Below are positions 18,784-30,014 of a stretch of DNA of 64,000 bases, piece by piece. Under the pieces are notes generated by a model that made no database searches, was not told where the DNA came from, and worked only from the letters and a program-made list of their open reading frames with translations. Each line of letters starts with the position of its first letter. Position 1 is the stretch's first letter. Source of the DNA: Bradyrhizobium hereditatis (GTDB lineage: Bacteria; Pseudomonadota; Alphaproteobacteria; Rhizobiales; Xanthobacteraceae); NCBI RefSeq assembly GCF_020329435.1, contig NZ_JAGKJK010000013.1, positions 1 to 64,000 of the forward strand, written 5' to 3'. The position numbers were made by a program, and so were the translations under genes.

Positions 18784-20583
18784 TTGCCGTGCCGTATCGA
18801 AGATTATGGGCTGATCGGCGATTGCGAGACCGCTGCGCTGGTCGGCCGGGACGGATCGATCGACTGGCTATGCTGGCCGGCCTTCGATTCCGACGCCTGC
18901 TTTGCGGCGCTGCTCGGCACGGAAAGACACGGCCGTTGGCTGATCGCGCCGGTGGGGGAGGTTGCCGGTACCTCGCGACGTTATCGGCAAGACAGCCTGA
19001 TTCTGGAAACCCGCTTTGAGACGGCTGACGGCGCGGTCGACCTGATCGATTTCATGCCGCCGCGCGGCAATGCCTCCGACGTGGTGCGGCTGGTGCGTGG
19101 CGTTCGTGGCCGGGTCAAGATGCACATGCAACTGGTGATCCGCTTCGGCTTCGGCGCCGATATTCCTTGGGTCAAGAAAAGCGAGGACGGCTCAGCGCTT
19201 CTTGCGATCTGCGGACAGGACATGACGGTGCTGCGGACACCGGTCGAGACCCGCGGCGAGGACCTGACGACCGTCGCCGATTTCGAGGTTGGCGAAGGCG
19301 ATACCATTCCCTTCGTGCTCACCTATGGCCCCTCTCATCTGCCCGTGCCCAAGCCGATCGACCCCTCCTACGCGTTGAAGGATACCGAGGCATTTTGGAC
19401 CGAATGGTGCAGTCGCTGCACCTACGAGGGCGATTATCGCGAGCTCGTGATGCGCTCCCTGATTACGCTGAAGGCGCAGACCTACGCGCCGACCGGCGGC
19501 ATCGTCGCTGCGCCGACGACCTCGCTGCCGGAAAAGCTCGGCGGCGCCAGAAACTGGGATTATCGCTTCTGCTGGCTGCGCGACGCGACCTTCACGCTGC
19601 TGGCGTTGCTGGACTCGGGTTATACCGAGGAAGCTTCCGCTTGGCACCATTGGCTGTTGCGGGCGGCCGCGGGCTCTCCCGCCAACATGCAGATCATGTA
19701 CGGCATCATGGGCCAGCGCCGTCTGCTGGAATGGGAGGCCAAATGGCTGCCTGGCTATGAAGGCGCAAAGCCGGTTCGGGTCGGCAACGCCGCGTACGCG
19801 CAACTGCAGCTCGACGTCTATGGCGAACTGATCGACGCTTTTCACCAGTGGCGCGTGGCCAAGCTCGAAATGGATGAGACCAGTTGGGCAATGGAATGCG
19901 TCGTGCTGCAGCACCTTGCCGAACGCTGGGACCAGCCCGATCACGGCATCTGGGAGCGCCGCGGCCCAGGCAGGCACTACGTCTCATCGAAGGTGATGAC
20001 CTGGGTCGCCTTTGACCGCGGCATCAAGAGCGCCGAGATGTTCGGCCTCAAGGCGCCGCTCGAAAAGTGGCGCGTGTTGCGCGACGCCATTTGTCGCGAC
20101 GTCTGCGCAAAAGGCTTCGACCCTGAGCTCAACGCCTTCGTCGAGTACTACGGCTCGAAAATGCTCGATGCCAGCATCCTGCTGCTGCCGGCAGTGGGGT
20201 TCCTGCCGCCGGAAGATCCCCGCGTTCGCGGCACGATCGTCGCGGTCGAACGGCATCTGATGCGCGACGGTTTCGTGCTGCGACATGACCCGCGCGAGGC
20301 GGAAAAACAACCGGCGGAAGGTGCATTCCTCGCCTGCACGCTGTGGCTCGCCGACGCCTATGTGCTGGCGGGGGAATTCGGCAAGGCGCAGGAGCTGTTC
20401 GACCGTGTCGTCGGCATCGCCAACGACCTCGGCCTCTTGGCCGAGGAGTACGACACGATTGCCCGGCGCCAGACCGGCAATTTCCCGCAGGCGCTGACAC
20501 ACATCGCCCTCGTCAACACCGCGCACAATCTGAGCGCCGCCAAGCGGCCGACCGAAAAGCCGGCGGTGCAGCGGTCGAAATAG
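18784..20583 (+). CDS. Glycoside hydrolase family 15 protein (glucoamylase/trehalase-like)
   Basis: A 599-residue cytoplasmic protein of the GH15 class with the (alpha/alpha)6 barrel. The N-terminus (L/M)PCRIEDYGLIGD matches the family pattern MPSRIEDYALIGD, so the TTG at 18784 is the likely start; an in-frame TGA at 18775 excludes any longer version. Motifs are GRDGSIDWLCWPAFDSDACF, NWDYRFCWLRDATFTL, and a C-terminal EEYD stretch expected to carry a catalytic Glu. Substrate could be trehalose, maltose or short glucans; sequence alone does not decide. It follows malQ, so it may release glucose from MalQ or trehalose products. Confidence 0.88.
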   Translation: MPCRIEDYGLIGDCETAALVGRDGSIDWLCWPAFDSDACFAALLGTERHGRWLIAPVGEVAGTSRRYRQDSLILETRFETADGAVDLIDFMPPRGNASDVVRLVRGVRGRVKMHMQLVIRFGFGADIPWVKKSEDGSALLAICGQDMTVLRTPVETRGEDLTTVADFEVGEGDTIPFVLTYGPSHLPVPKPIDPSYALKDTEAFWTEWCSRCTYEGDYRELVMRSLITLKAQTYAPTGGIVAAPTTSLPEKLGGARNWDYRFCWLRDATFTLLALLDSGYTEEASAWHHWLLRAAAGSPANMQIMYGIMGQRRLLEWEAKWLPGYEGAKPVRVGNAAYAQLQLDVYGELIDAFHQWRVAKLEMDETSWAMECVVLQHLAERWDQPDHGIWERRGPGRHYVSSKVMTWVAFDRGIKSAEMFGLKAPLEKWRVLRDAICRDVCAKGFDPELNAFVEYYGSKMLDASILLLPAVGFLPPEDPRVRGTIVAVERHLMRDGFVLRHDPREAEKQPAEGAFLACTLWLADAYVLAGEFGKAQELFDRVVGIANDLGLLAEEYDTIARRQTGNFPQALTHIALVNTAHNLSAAKRPTEKPAVQRSK

Positions 20584-20825
20584 CGGGCTGTCTCTCCGTC
20601 ATTGCAAGCTCGTCGTTGCTGCTGGCAAGTCGCGCGAGCCGGCGCCCTTCTTCGCCGCGGCGGGCCCGGGCTGGCGTGAGCCTGCCTCCATGGGAGGAGA
20701 ACGGCGGTCGGACACCGGCTCGCGCTTGCTGATGAACAGCAGCCAACAGAAAGCCGGTTCGCAGCGTGAAGACTTTGAGAAATCCTCGATTTATCCTTCA
20801 GGCGGGCTTGATACGCCGCTTCGGC

Positions 20826-21629
20826 CTATCCGAGCTGCAGTACCGTCTCGACCGCATGCGCGAACCCATCGCGTTCGTTGCTTTCAGTCACATGCGTCGC
20901 GTGCCGCTTGATGCCATCGGCGGCGTTGCCCATCGCAAACGAAACGCCGCTGCGGGCAAACATCGGCAGATCGTTCTCCATGTCGCCGATGGTTACGACC
21001 TCTGCCGTCGAAACGCCGAGCCGTCTGATCATCGCGTCCACGAATGTACCCTTGTCGTGGCCGGGCGGCGTAACGTCAAGATAATAGGTCTGCGAGCGGA
21101 CCGCGGTCGCCTCCGCGCCGACGGCTTCCCGCATCGCGGCCTCGCATCGCTTGAGCAGGACCGGATCCGAACTGGCGCCCACGAGTTTGCAAGCTTCACC
21201 AAGATACGGCGTGAAATCGTCGATGATGGTTGGATCGGCCTTGATTGCGCGCTTCTCATGCGGGACGTATTCGCCATCGGGATTGCGCGTGTACCAGCGC
21301 TCGTTCGTGAACAGCCAGATATCGACACCGAACGCATGAAGCACGTCGAGGCTGCGCTGCGCCACGGCGGGAGCGATCAGGTGCTGCTCGATCGGCCTCA
21401 GCCTGCTATCAACGATCGAACTGCCGTTGAAGGCGCCGAGCGGAAGCGTGATCGAAAGCGGCTCGATCAGAAAGCCCATGCCGATGGTCGGCCGGCTGGA
21501 TACGATGGTGAAGCCGATGCCGGCCGCATGCAGCTTGCGCACGGCGGCCTTGGCGCTTTCGGTCAGAACCTTATCGTGCGTCAACAGCGTGCCGTCGACG
21601 TCGGAAACAACGAGTGCAATGCGGGTCAT
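20826..21629 (-). CDS. Cof-type HAD-IIB family hydrolase
   Basis: A 267-residue haloacid-dehalogenase phosphatase. Motif I is DVDGTLLTHDKVLT (nucleophile Asp11, acid/base Asp13), motif II is TIVSSRP, and motif IV is TIGDMENDLPMF. The C2-type cap sits between motifs II and III, as in sugar-phosphate phosphatases. The start overlaps the gluconokinase stop by ATGA, so it is the last gene of the hexose-phosphate operon. A sugar-phosphate substrate is inferred from context only. Confidence 0.88.
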   Translation of the reverse strand: MTRIALVVSDVDGTLLTHDKVLTESAKAAVRKLHAAGIGFTIVSSRPTIGMGFLIEPLSITLPLGAFNGSSIVDSRLRPIEQHLIAPAVAQRSLDVLHAFGVDIWLFTNERWYTRNPDGEYVPHEKRAIKADPTIIDDFTPYLGEACKLVGASSDPVLLKRCEAAMREAVGAEATAVRSQTYYLDVTPPGHDKGTFVDAMIRRLGVSTAEVVTIGDMENDLPMFARSGVSFAMGNAADGIKRHATHVTESNERDGFAHAVETVLQLG

Positions 21630-22147
21630 TGGGGAACCAGATTCAATTGACTGACGATGTCATCCACGATCGCTTCGACCGGCGCCTCGATCGATACGAC
21701 GATAGGTCGTTCGTTCGCGCCCGGCCGCTCCAGCGTTGCAAACTGGCTGGTGAGCAGGCCCGGCGGCATGAAATGCCCCTTGCGGGCGGCAAGCCGGTCC
21801 GCGATCAGATCCTGTTTCCCATCGAGAAAAATGATCCTGACGTCGTCGCGCCCGTGCACGAGAATATCGCGATAGGCCCGCTTCAGCGCCGAGCAGGCGA
21901 TCACGGCGCGCTCGTCGGATGCGGCAAGGCGGTCGATTTCGTCGGCGATCGCCTGCAGCCATGGCCAGCGATCCTCGTCGGTCAGCGGATGGCCCGCGCT
22001 CATCTTCGCCACGTTGCTTGCGGGGTGAAACTGATCGGCGTCCTCGTAGCGCCAGCCGAGCCGCCGGGCGAGATGATCGGCGATGGTGCTCTTGCCCGAG
22101 CCGGAAACGCCCATCACCACCAGCGCGCAGGGAGTGCTATTGCCCAC
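21626..22147 (-). CDS. Gluconokinase
   Basis: Phosphorylates gluconate to 6-phosphogluconate, feeding the pentose phosphate and Entner-Doudoroff routes. The P-loop GVSGSGKST lies near the N-terminus, followed by YEDADQFHPASNVAKMSAGHPL, WPWLQAI and CSALKRAYRDIL, all typical of the GntK family. The GTG at 22145-22147 is chosen: GGAGGA lies 6 bases upstream and it yields 173 residues, the usual length. It overlaps the pgl stop by 11 bases. Longer in-frame starts run into pgl. Confidence 0.92.
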   Translation of the reverse strand: MGNSTPCALVVMGVSGSGKSTIADHLARRLGWRYEDADQFHPASNVAKMSAGHPLTDEDRWPWLQAIADEIDRLAASDERAVIACSALKRAYRDILVHGRDDVRIIFLDGKQDLIADRLAARKGHFMPPGLLTSQFATLERPGANERPIVVSIEAPVEAIVDDIVSQLNLVPQ

Positions 22148-22892
22148 CAAAATCCTCCGGAAGCGCCTCCCGGTCCACCAGCCAGACCGTCTCACCGCTG
22201 GATCGCGCACGGTTGGCGGGCAAATTCTCGCCTGCGAATAGGCGCGTCAAGATCGCGCGTTTGTCCCGGCCCGAAACCTCAAACAGCATTTCGTGGCAGG
22301 AGGCAAGCGCTGTCAGCGTGAGGGTGACGCGAGGGACGAACGGCGCGACATTCGCCCGCGGCACGCCGACCACCCAGCGCGCTTGCTCATCCAGCGCCGG
22401 ATCGCCGGGAAACAGCGAGGCGGTATGGCCATCGGGGCCGACGCCCATCAGCACGAGATCGAAAAGGGGCAGGGTCGGATCGAGCGTGTTCGCTCCATAG
22501 AACGACTGTAATTCCTGTTCGTAAAGCGCAGCCCCGCGATCGGGATCGGTGGGGTCGGCGGTCGCAGTCGGAATCGGATGGATGTTCGCTGCGGGCGCGC
22601 ATTGGTCGAGGAAAGCCGCTCGCGCCATGCCCATGTTGTTGAGCGGATCATCGGCGGGCACGAAACGCTCATCGCCGATGAACCAGTGCACGCGCTGCCA
22701 TGGAATCCGGCTGCAATAGGGCTCGGTCGCAAGCAGTTGATAGAGCTGTTTCGGGCTCGATCCGCCGGTCAGGCAGATCGCCACGCGGCCGCCGTTGGCA
22801 GCCGTTCTCGCCAGCAAATGTTCGGCGGCGGTTGCCGCCATCGCTGCTGGATCGGCCACCGCGATTACTTGACGGTTGTCGTGACCTGCCAT
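22137..22892 (-). CDS. pgl: 6-phosphogluconolactonase
   Basis: Hydrolyses 6-phosphogluconolactone, the second step of the oxidative pentose phosphate pathway. The 251-residue protein has LTGGSSPKQLYQLL near residue 40, WFIGDERFVPADDPLNNMG and LVLMGVGPDGHTASLFPG, hallmarks of the DevB/SOL family. The start lies 2 bases after the zwf stop, so the two consecutive enzymes are probably translated together. Confidence 0.95.
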   Translation of the reverse strand: MAGHDNRQVIAVADPAAMAATAAEHLLARTAANGGRVAICLTGGSSPKQLYQLLATEPYCSRIPWQRVHWFIGDERFVPADDPLNNMGMARAAFLDQCAPAANIHPIPTATADPTDPDRGAALYEQELQSFYGANTLDPTLPLFDLVLMGVGPDGHTASLFPGDPALDEQARWVVGVPRANVAPFVPRVTLTLTALASCHEMLFEVSGRDKRAILTRLFAGENLPANRARSSGETVWLVDREALPEDFGGQ

Positions 22893-22894
22893 GC

Positions 22895-24406
22895 CTATCC
22901 GAACGTCCGCCAGGTTCGACCGTCGCGGGCCAGAAGCTCGTTGGCTTCGTCTGGGCCTTCGCTGCCCGCCCTGTAGGTTTTCAAGCCATCGGCGCCAGCC
23001 TTCTTCCAGGCGTCGATGAACGGTTGCACCGCCTTCCAGCCGGCCTCGACGCTGTCAGCGCGCTGGAACAGGATGTTGTCGCCGATCATGCAGTCATAGA
23101 TCAACGTCTCGTAGCCGGTCGAGGGGGCCGCCTTGAAATAGTCCTTGTAGCGAAACTTCATCTCGACACCGTCGATCAGGATCGAGGGGCCGGGCACCTT
23201 GGTGTTGAACTGCAGCGCAATTCCCTCGTTCGGCGCGACGCCGATCACGAGATAGTTCTGCGCCAGCCGCTCCACAGGCGTGCAGTTGAACATCGCGAAC
23301 GGGGCCTGCTTGAACTTGATCGCGACCTCGGTGCGTTTGGTGCCGAGCGCCTTGCCGGTGCGCAGGTAGAAGGGAATGCCGGCCCACCGCCAATTGTCGA
23401 TCATCAGCTTGAGCGCCACGTAGGTTTCGGTCGTGCTGCCCTGGGCGACGTCCTCGATCTTGCGATAGTCGGCGATGTCGGTGTCTCCGATCCGGCCGGC
23501 GAGATACTGGCCGCGTACCGAATTGCGCAGCGCCTCGGCCTCGCTCTGCATCTGAATTGCCGCGAGCACGTCGGCTTTTTCCGTGCGCACCGAATGCGCA
23601 TCGAAGCGGATCGGCGGCTCCATCGCGATCAGCGACAGCAGTTGAAACAGATGGTTCGGCACCATGTCGCGTAGCGCGCCGGTCTGGTCGTAGAAGCTGC
23701 CGCGATGGCCGACGCCGAGCTGTTCGTTGACCGTAATTTGCACGTGGTCGATGTGATTGCGATTCCAGATCGGCTCGAACATGCCGTTGGCGAAGCGCAG
23801 CACCAAGATGTTCTGAACCGTCTCCTTGCCGAGATAGTGATCGATCCGGTAGATCTCGTGCTCATCGACGAGCTTGAGCAGTTCAGCGTTCAGTGCCTTT
23901 GCAGAGGCGAGATCGGTGCCGAACGGTTTTTCGACCACCAACCGCTGCCAGGCGCCGTTCTCGGCCAGCATGCCTGTGCGGCCAAGCTCACGGCTGATCG
24001 GCAGGAATGCGACAGGTGGAGTAGCCAGATAGAACAGCCGGTTGCCGCCGGTGTTTCGCGCGGCTTCTAACTCGCCAAGCTGTTTGCTCATCGCATCGAA
24101 GGAAGCCGGATCTTTCGGATCGGCCTCGATGCAGGAGAGGCAGCCGAGCAGGCGTTTCGCGATAGCGTCGTCGACTGGCCGCGTTGCGAACTGGCGCAAG
24201 CCTTTCATCAGGCTGTCGCGCAACCTGTCGGTCGTCATGCCCTTGCGGGCGACGCCGACCAGGCAGAACTGGTCTGGCAGCAGATCGCTGGCCGCGAGAT
24301 TATAGAGGGCAGGGACGACCAACCGGTGCGCCAGGTCGCCGGTCACGCCGAAGATGACGAAGGAGCAGGGATCGGGTTTCTTCTGGATTGTTTGACCGAC
24401 CGCCAT
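22895..24406 (-). CDS. zwf: Glucose-6-phosphate 1-dehydrogenase
   Basis: Oxidises glucose-6-phosphate to the lactone with NAD(P). The 503-residue protein has the Rossmann motif VIFGVTGDLAHRLV (about 18-31) and the substrate block RIDHYLGKETVQNI. The Lys in VVEKPFG and the C-terminal LRTGKALGTKRTEVAI block are also present. The start lies 6 bases after the gnd stop and the stop 2 bases before pgl, placing it in the middle of a minus-strand operon. No regulatory features are apparent inside. Confidence 0.97.
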   Translation of the reverse strand: MAVGQTIQKKPDPCSFVIFGVTGDLAHRLVVPALYNLAASDLLPDQFCLVGVARKGMTTDRLRDSLMKGLRQFATRPVDDAIAKRLLGCLSCIEADPKDPASFDAMSKQLGELEAARNTGGNRLFYLATPPVAFLPISRELGRTGMLAENGAWQRLVVEKPFGTDLASAKALNAELLKLVDEHEIYRIDHYLGKETVQNILVLRFANGMFEPIWNRNHIDHVQITVNEQLGVGHRGSFYDQTGALRDMVPNHLFQLLSLIAMEPPIRFDAHSVRTEKADVLAAIQMQSEAEALRNSVRGQYLAGRIGDTDIADYRKIEDVAQGSTTETYVALKLMIDNWRWAGIPFYLRTGKALGTKRTEVAIKFKQAPFAMFNCTPVERLAQNYLVIGVAPNEGIALQFNTKVPGPSILIDGVEMKFRYKDYFKAAPSTGYETLIYDCMIGDNILFQRADSVEAGWKAVQPFIDAWKKAGADGLKTYRAGSEGPDEANELLARDGRTWRTFG

Positions 24407-24412
24407 GACCGC

Positions 24413-25408
24413 TCACGCCTTCGTGTCAGATTTCTTCGGCGGCTCCTTGTGGCCGCCGAATCCGGCCCGCATCGCGGACAGGATCTTCTCCGCAAATGTG
24501 TGATCCTTGCGCGAGCGGAAGCGCGCATACAGCGCCGCCGTCAGCACTTCCGCCGGCACGGCTTCGTCGATCGCGGCGTTGACGGTCCAGCGGCCTTCGC
24601 CGGAATCCTCCACAAACCCTGAGTAATTATCAAGGGTCTGATTTTCCGCGAGCGCGGAGGATGTGAGGTCGAGCAGCCAGGACGGGATTACGCTGCCGCG
24701 CCGCCACACCTCCGCGATATCGGCAATATCGAACTCGAAGCGATGCTCCGGTGGCAGCGCGTCGATATTCGCGTTCTTCAGGATGTCAAACCCTTCAGCA
24801 TAAGCCTGCATCAGGCCGTATTCGATGCCGTTGTGGATCATCTTGACGAAGTGTCCGGCACCGGACGGACCGGCATGGATGTAGCCCTGCTCGACGCGCG
24901 GGTCGCGGCCCTCGCGGCCCTCCGTGCGCGGGATGTCGCCAATGCCCGGAGCCAGCGCCTTGAAGATCGGGTCGAGCCGGTCCACCACCGCCTTGTCACC
25001 ACCAATCATCATGCAATAACCGCGCTCGATTCCCCAGACGCCGCCGCTGGTGCCGACATCGAGATAGTGCAGGCCCTTTGCCTTAAGCGCCGCGCCCCGT
25101 CGAACGTCGTCCTGCCAGAACGTGTTGCCGCCATCGATGATGACGTCCCCGGGCTGCATAAGCTTTGCCAAGGCCTCGATCGTGGTTTCGGTGATCTTGC
25201 CGGCGGGCAGCATCACCCAGGCGGTGCGCGGCTTTTCCAGCTTGGCCACGAAATCTTCCAGTGTTTCAGCGCCGGTGGCGCCTTCGCCGGCGAGACTAGC
25301 CACCGCCTTGGCGTCCTTGTCGTAGACCACGGCGGAGTGGCCGTTCTTCATCAACCGGCGGACGATGTTGCCGCCCATTCGGCCGAGGCCGATCATGCCG
25401 AGTTGCAT
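24413..25408 (-). CDS. gnd: 6-phosphogluconate dehydrogenase, decarboxylating (short form)
   Basis: Converts 6-phosphogluconate to ribulose-5-phosphate and CO2. At 331 residues it belongs to the shorter GndA/YqeC-like class, which is often NAD-linked, rather than the 470-residue E. coli type. The N-terminal dinucleotide site is GLGRMGGNIVRRLMKNGH. Further blocks are DGGNTFWQDDVRR, YLDVGTSGGVWGIERGYC and GPSGAGHFVKMIHNGIEYG, with the catalytic Lys in HFVKMIHNG. It lies 11 bases after the transaldolase-isomerase gene. Confidence 0.94.
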   Translation of the reverse strand: MQLGMIGLGRMGGNIVRRLMKNGHSAVVYDKDAKAVASLAGEGATGAETLEDFVAKLEKPRTAWVMLPAGKITETTIEALAKLMQPGDVIIDGGNTFWQDDVRRGAALKAKGLHYLDVGTSGGVWGIERGYCMMIGGDKAVVDRLDPIFKALAPGIGDIPRTEGREGRDPRVEQGYIHAGPSGAGHFVKMIHNGIEYGLMQAYAEGFDILKNANIDALPPEHRFEFDIADIAEVWRRGSVIPSWLLDLTSSALAENQTLDNYSGFVEDSGEGRWTVNAAIDEAVPAEVLTAALYARFRSRKDHTFAEKILSAMRAGFGGHKEPPKKSDTKA

Positions 25409-25419
25409 ATCCTACATTC

Positions 25420-28266
<2,847 letters not shown>

Positions 28267-28811
28267 GGTGCCTATTCTGTTTGCGCGGTCATTTTTAGGT
28301 TTCCGGCAGCTTTCGGGGGCAGGGCCGGAAAGTCAATATTTGGTTGGGCGTGCTGCCGGATGGAATGGGGCGGTGCGGGACGATAACACCATTGGTGCCG
28401 GTTCGATCCCCAAAAATCGCGCGCTTCCTGGCCGACAAGGCCAGATCGGTCGAACCGGCTTTCGCAACGGCGGCATCAACGGGCACAAGCACGAAGTCGT
28501 GAAGGAGTGCGTATGAGTTGCCGTTTTCAGTCTCGCGCCTGCCTCGTGCTGTTGTGAAATGGTCGTCATCGGCCCGGCGACCGCGAAAAAGCAGCCGGCG
28601 TCGGCATGCATTGGGGCCATGCGCAAAAAATTCCGCGAGCGGTTTCAAGGACGCGCAACCCGCATATCGGTATGGGAGCAGGCGCGCAGGCGCCGTCGCA
28701 GTTCAATCCGAACACAAGAAATATTCAGCTTGATGGAGCGGGCGAAAGTGCGGCGACCAGATCGCTCAAATGAGCGATCGACGTGAATTGTTCACGTCAA
28801 CTTTTGGCGCC
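28267..28811. other. 545-bp gap without a supported gene
   Basis: This stretch must contain the promoter of the hexose-phosphate operon (minus strand). Only short open frames occur, with no recognisable protein. GGTTCGATCC near 28401 resembles a tRNA T-arm, but no acceptor stem or anticodon arm surrounds it. No convincing EcfG or sigma-54 site is seen. Confidence 0.6.
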
Positions 28812-29187
28812 TCAAGGCCGCAAGTGGAGATAGCCTTGCGATCGCAATCCGCGCCATGACGCCACGCTCGGCGGCAACGCATCCTTCAACATGACGTTCT
28901 GCGATTTCATGTTGTTGGCACAGGCGGCGAGTTCGAGGCCGGCATTGGAGAATTGGCCAACCGCCTTCACAGGTCGGGATTGGCCGAAGCCGAATGAAAC
29001 GGCCGTGAACCACCAGCGCGATTGTTACATGGTCGGCGCCGCTGACCGCATCGAGATGGGTCTGGATATTGCCAAGGACGAAGCTCACCTTGTCGATATC
29101 GTTGAGGTGATAAACCACTTTCAACTTTGCGAGAGGGGCTGTTTCGGCATTTCGCTGCCGCTGTTTTCGGCGGCAATGTGACTGCAA
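28812..29187 (-). pseudogene. DsrE-family protein, frameshifted remnant
   Basis: In one minus-strand frame the sequence reads KLKVVYHLNDIDKVSFVLG and continues to ADHVTIALVVHG, the conserved first half of a DsrE/DsrF-like protein. Next, a second frame carries FHSASANPDL and then a stop. A third frame carries VGQFSNAGLELAACANNMK and KSQNVMLKDALP, ending GYLHLRP at 28812. These pieces align in order to one small sulfur-relay-like protein, so at least two indels have broken it. The usual secretion signal is also missing; what precedes KLKVV derives from another sequence. Confidence 0.78.
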
Positions 29188-29513
29188 TAGCCGCCGGAAT
29201 CAAAATTGCCCGAGCGATGTTTGGCGGAACGAATAGATGTTTGGCGGAACGAATAATTGACGGGCTTGTCTTCGCTTGCTTCCTCTGCCGTCACCAACAG
29301 CATCATCGCGCTGACTTTCTGCCTTGGATGCTGTGCGAGATGATTGGCGTCATAACGACGCACGAAGCAGGCATAGGTCTTTTGGCTGAACGGAGCGCCA
29401 AACATTCGGGGGATCGAACGCGGCGCCTTGGTCTTGTCGACGCCGCCCCGGGGCGGCGTGACTGGCATTGGCTCCGGCGGAGGCAAGGCGGCGACGATCC
29501 AGAGGTGTTTCAT
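29121..29513 (-). pseudogene. Truncated hypothetical protein, probably decayed
   Basis: A 130-residue frame starting MKHLWIVAALPPPEPMPVTP. It contains CFVRRYDANHLAQHPRQKVS, then NYSF and RSGNFDSGGYCSHIAAEN, which read like a Cys-containing hypothetical protein family of Bradyrhizobium. The expected C-terminal half (a Cys/Asp/Gly-rich region) is missing: after SHIAAENSG the frame runs into the DsrE remnant and stops. A perfect 20-bp tandem duplication (29216-29255) lies in the middle of this frame. It is probably a non-functional fusion of two decayed genes; the function is unknown. Confidence 0.55.
29216..29255. repeat. Perfect 20-bp tandem duplication
   Basis: The unit GATGTTTGGCGGAACGAATA occurs twice in direct succession (29216-29235 and 29236-29255) with no mismatch. 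As 20 is not a multiple of 3, it shifts the reading frame of the hypothetical gene across it. The identity of the copies suggests a recent slippage event. Confidence 0.9.
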
Positions 29514-30014
29514 GGCAGACTCAGGTTAAACGCCCGGCATATTACTTTAGTTGCAGGTCGGCGCCGGGTGCGTTCAACCGCAGGCTCGTGACCGACCTGA
29601 CAGATATTTGGCCATTTTGCGTCGGTGCGGCGCGCAGAGGGCCTGAATGCGCGATAAATGCGGCGTTTATCCCCGGTTCAGAGCCTCCGAATTGCGGCAT
29701 TTGCCGCCTGCGCTTTGCCAGGGCTGGCGCAGATTCGAGCGTGCACCCGCTCACATTCCCTAAAAAACCCCTTACATATTGTTCGGTACTTCCCCGGTGA
29801 AAAATGTTGCCGGGCGGCTACAACGCCAGCGAAATGGCACCGTATCTTTACGAGGTAGAGGCTCTTAGCACGACTATTGCATTGCATTCGGAAGTCGCTC
29901 GCGTGTCCAATCAGTGCAGGTGCTGATGATTCGCGAACGGAAGCTGATGACGCTCCGAACTGGAACCTGAGCGGTGCGTCCGGCATTTTACAGGTGACCA
30001 TGGAGAGACGGATC
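29514..30014. other. 501-bp gap upstream of prkA
   Basis: No supported gene. The region is less GC-rich than its neighbours and must hold the prkA promoter. A weak EcfG-like pair, GGAAC (29962-29966), 17 bases and CATT (29984-29987), lies 28 bp before the chosen start. The plus-strand frame from 29877 into prkA has no recognisable protein before MYNDSLFNAF. Confidence 0.5.

Noticed and set aside
20595..20640. CCGTCATTGCAAGCTCGTCG after the GH15 gene as a third family B repeat
   Set aside because: Only the first box matches; no paired right arm is found.
28395..28425. GGTTCGATCC resembling a tRNA T-arm
   Set aside because: No matching acceptor stem, anticodon arm or CCA-side pairing could be formed around it.
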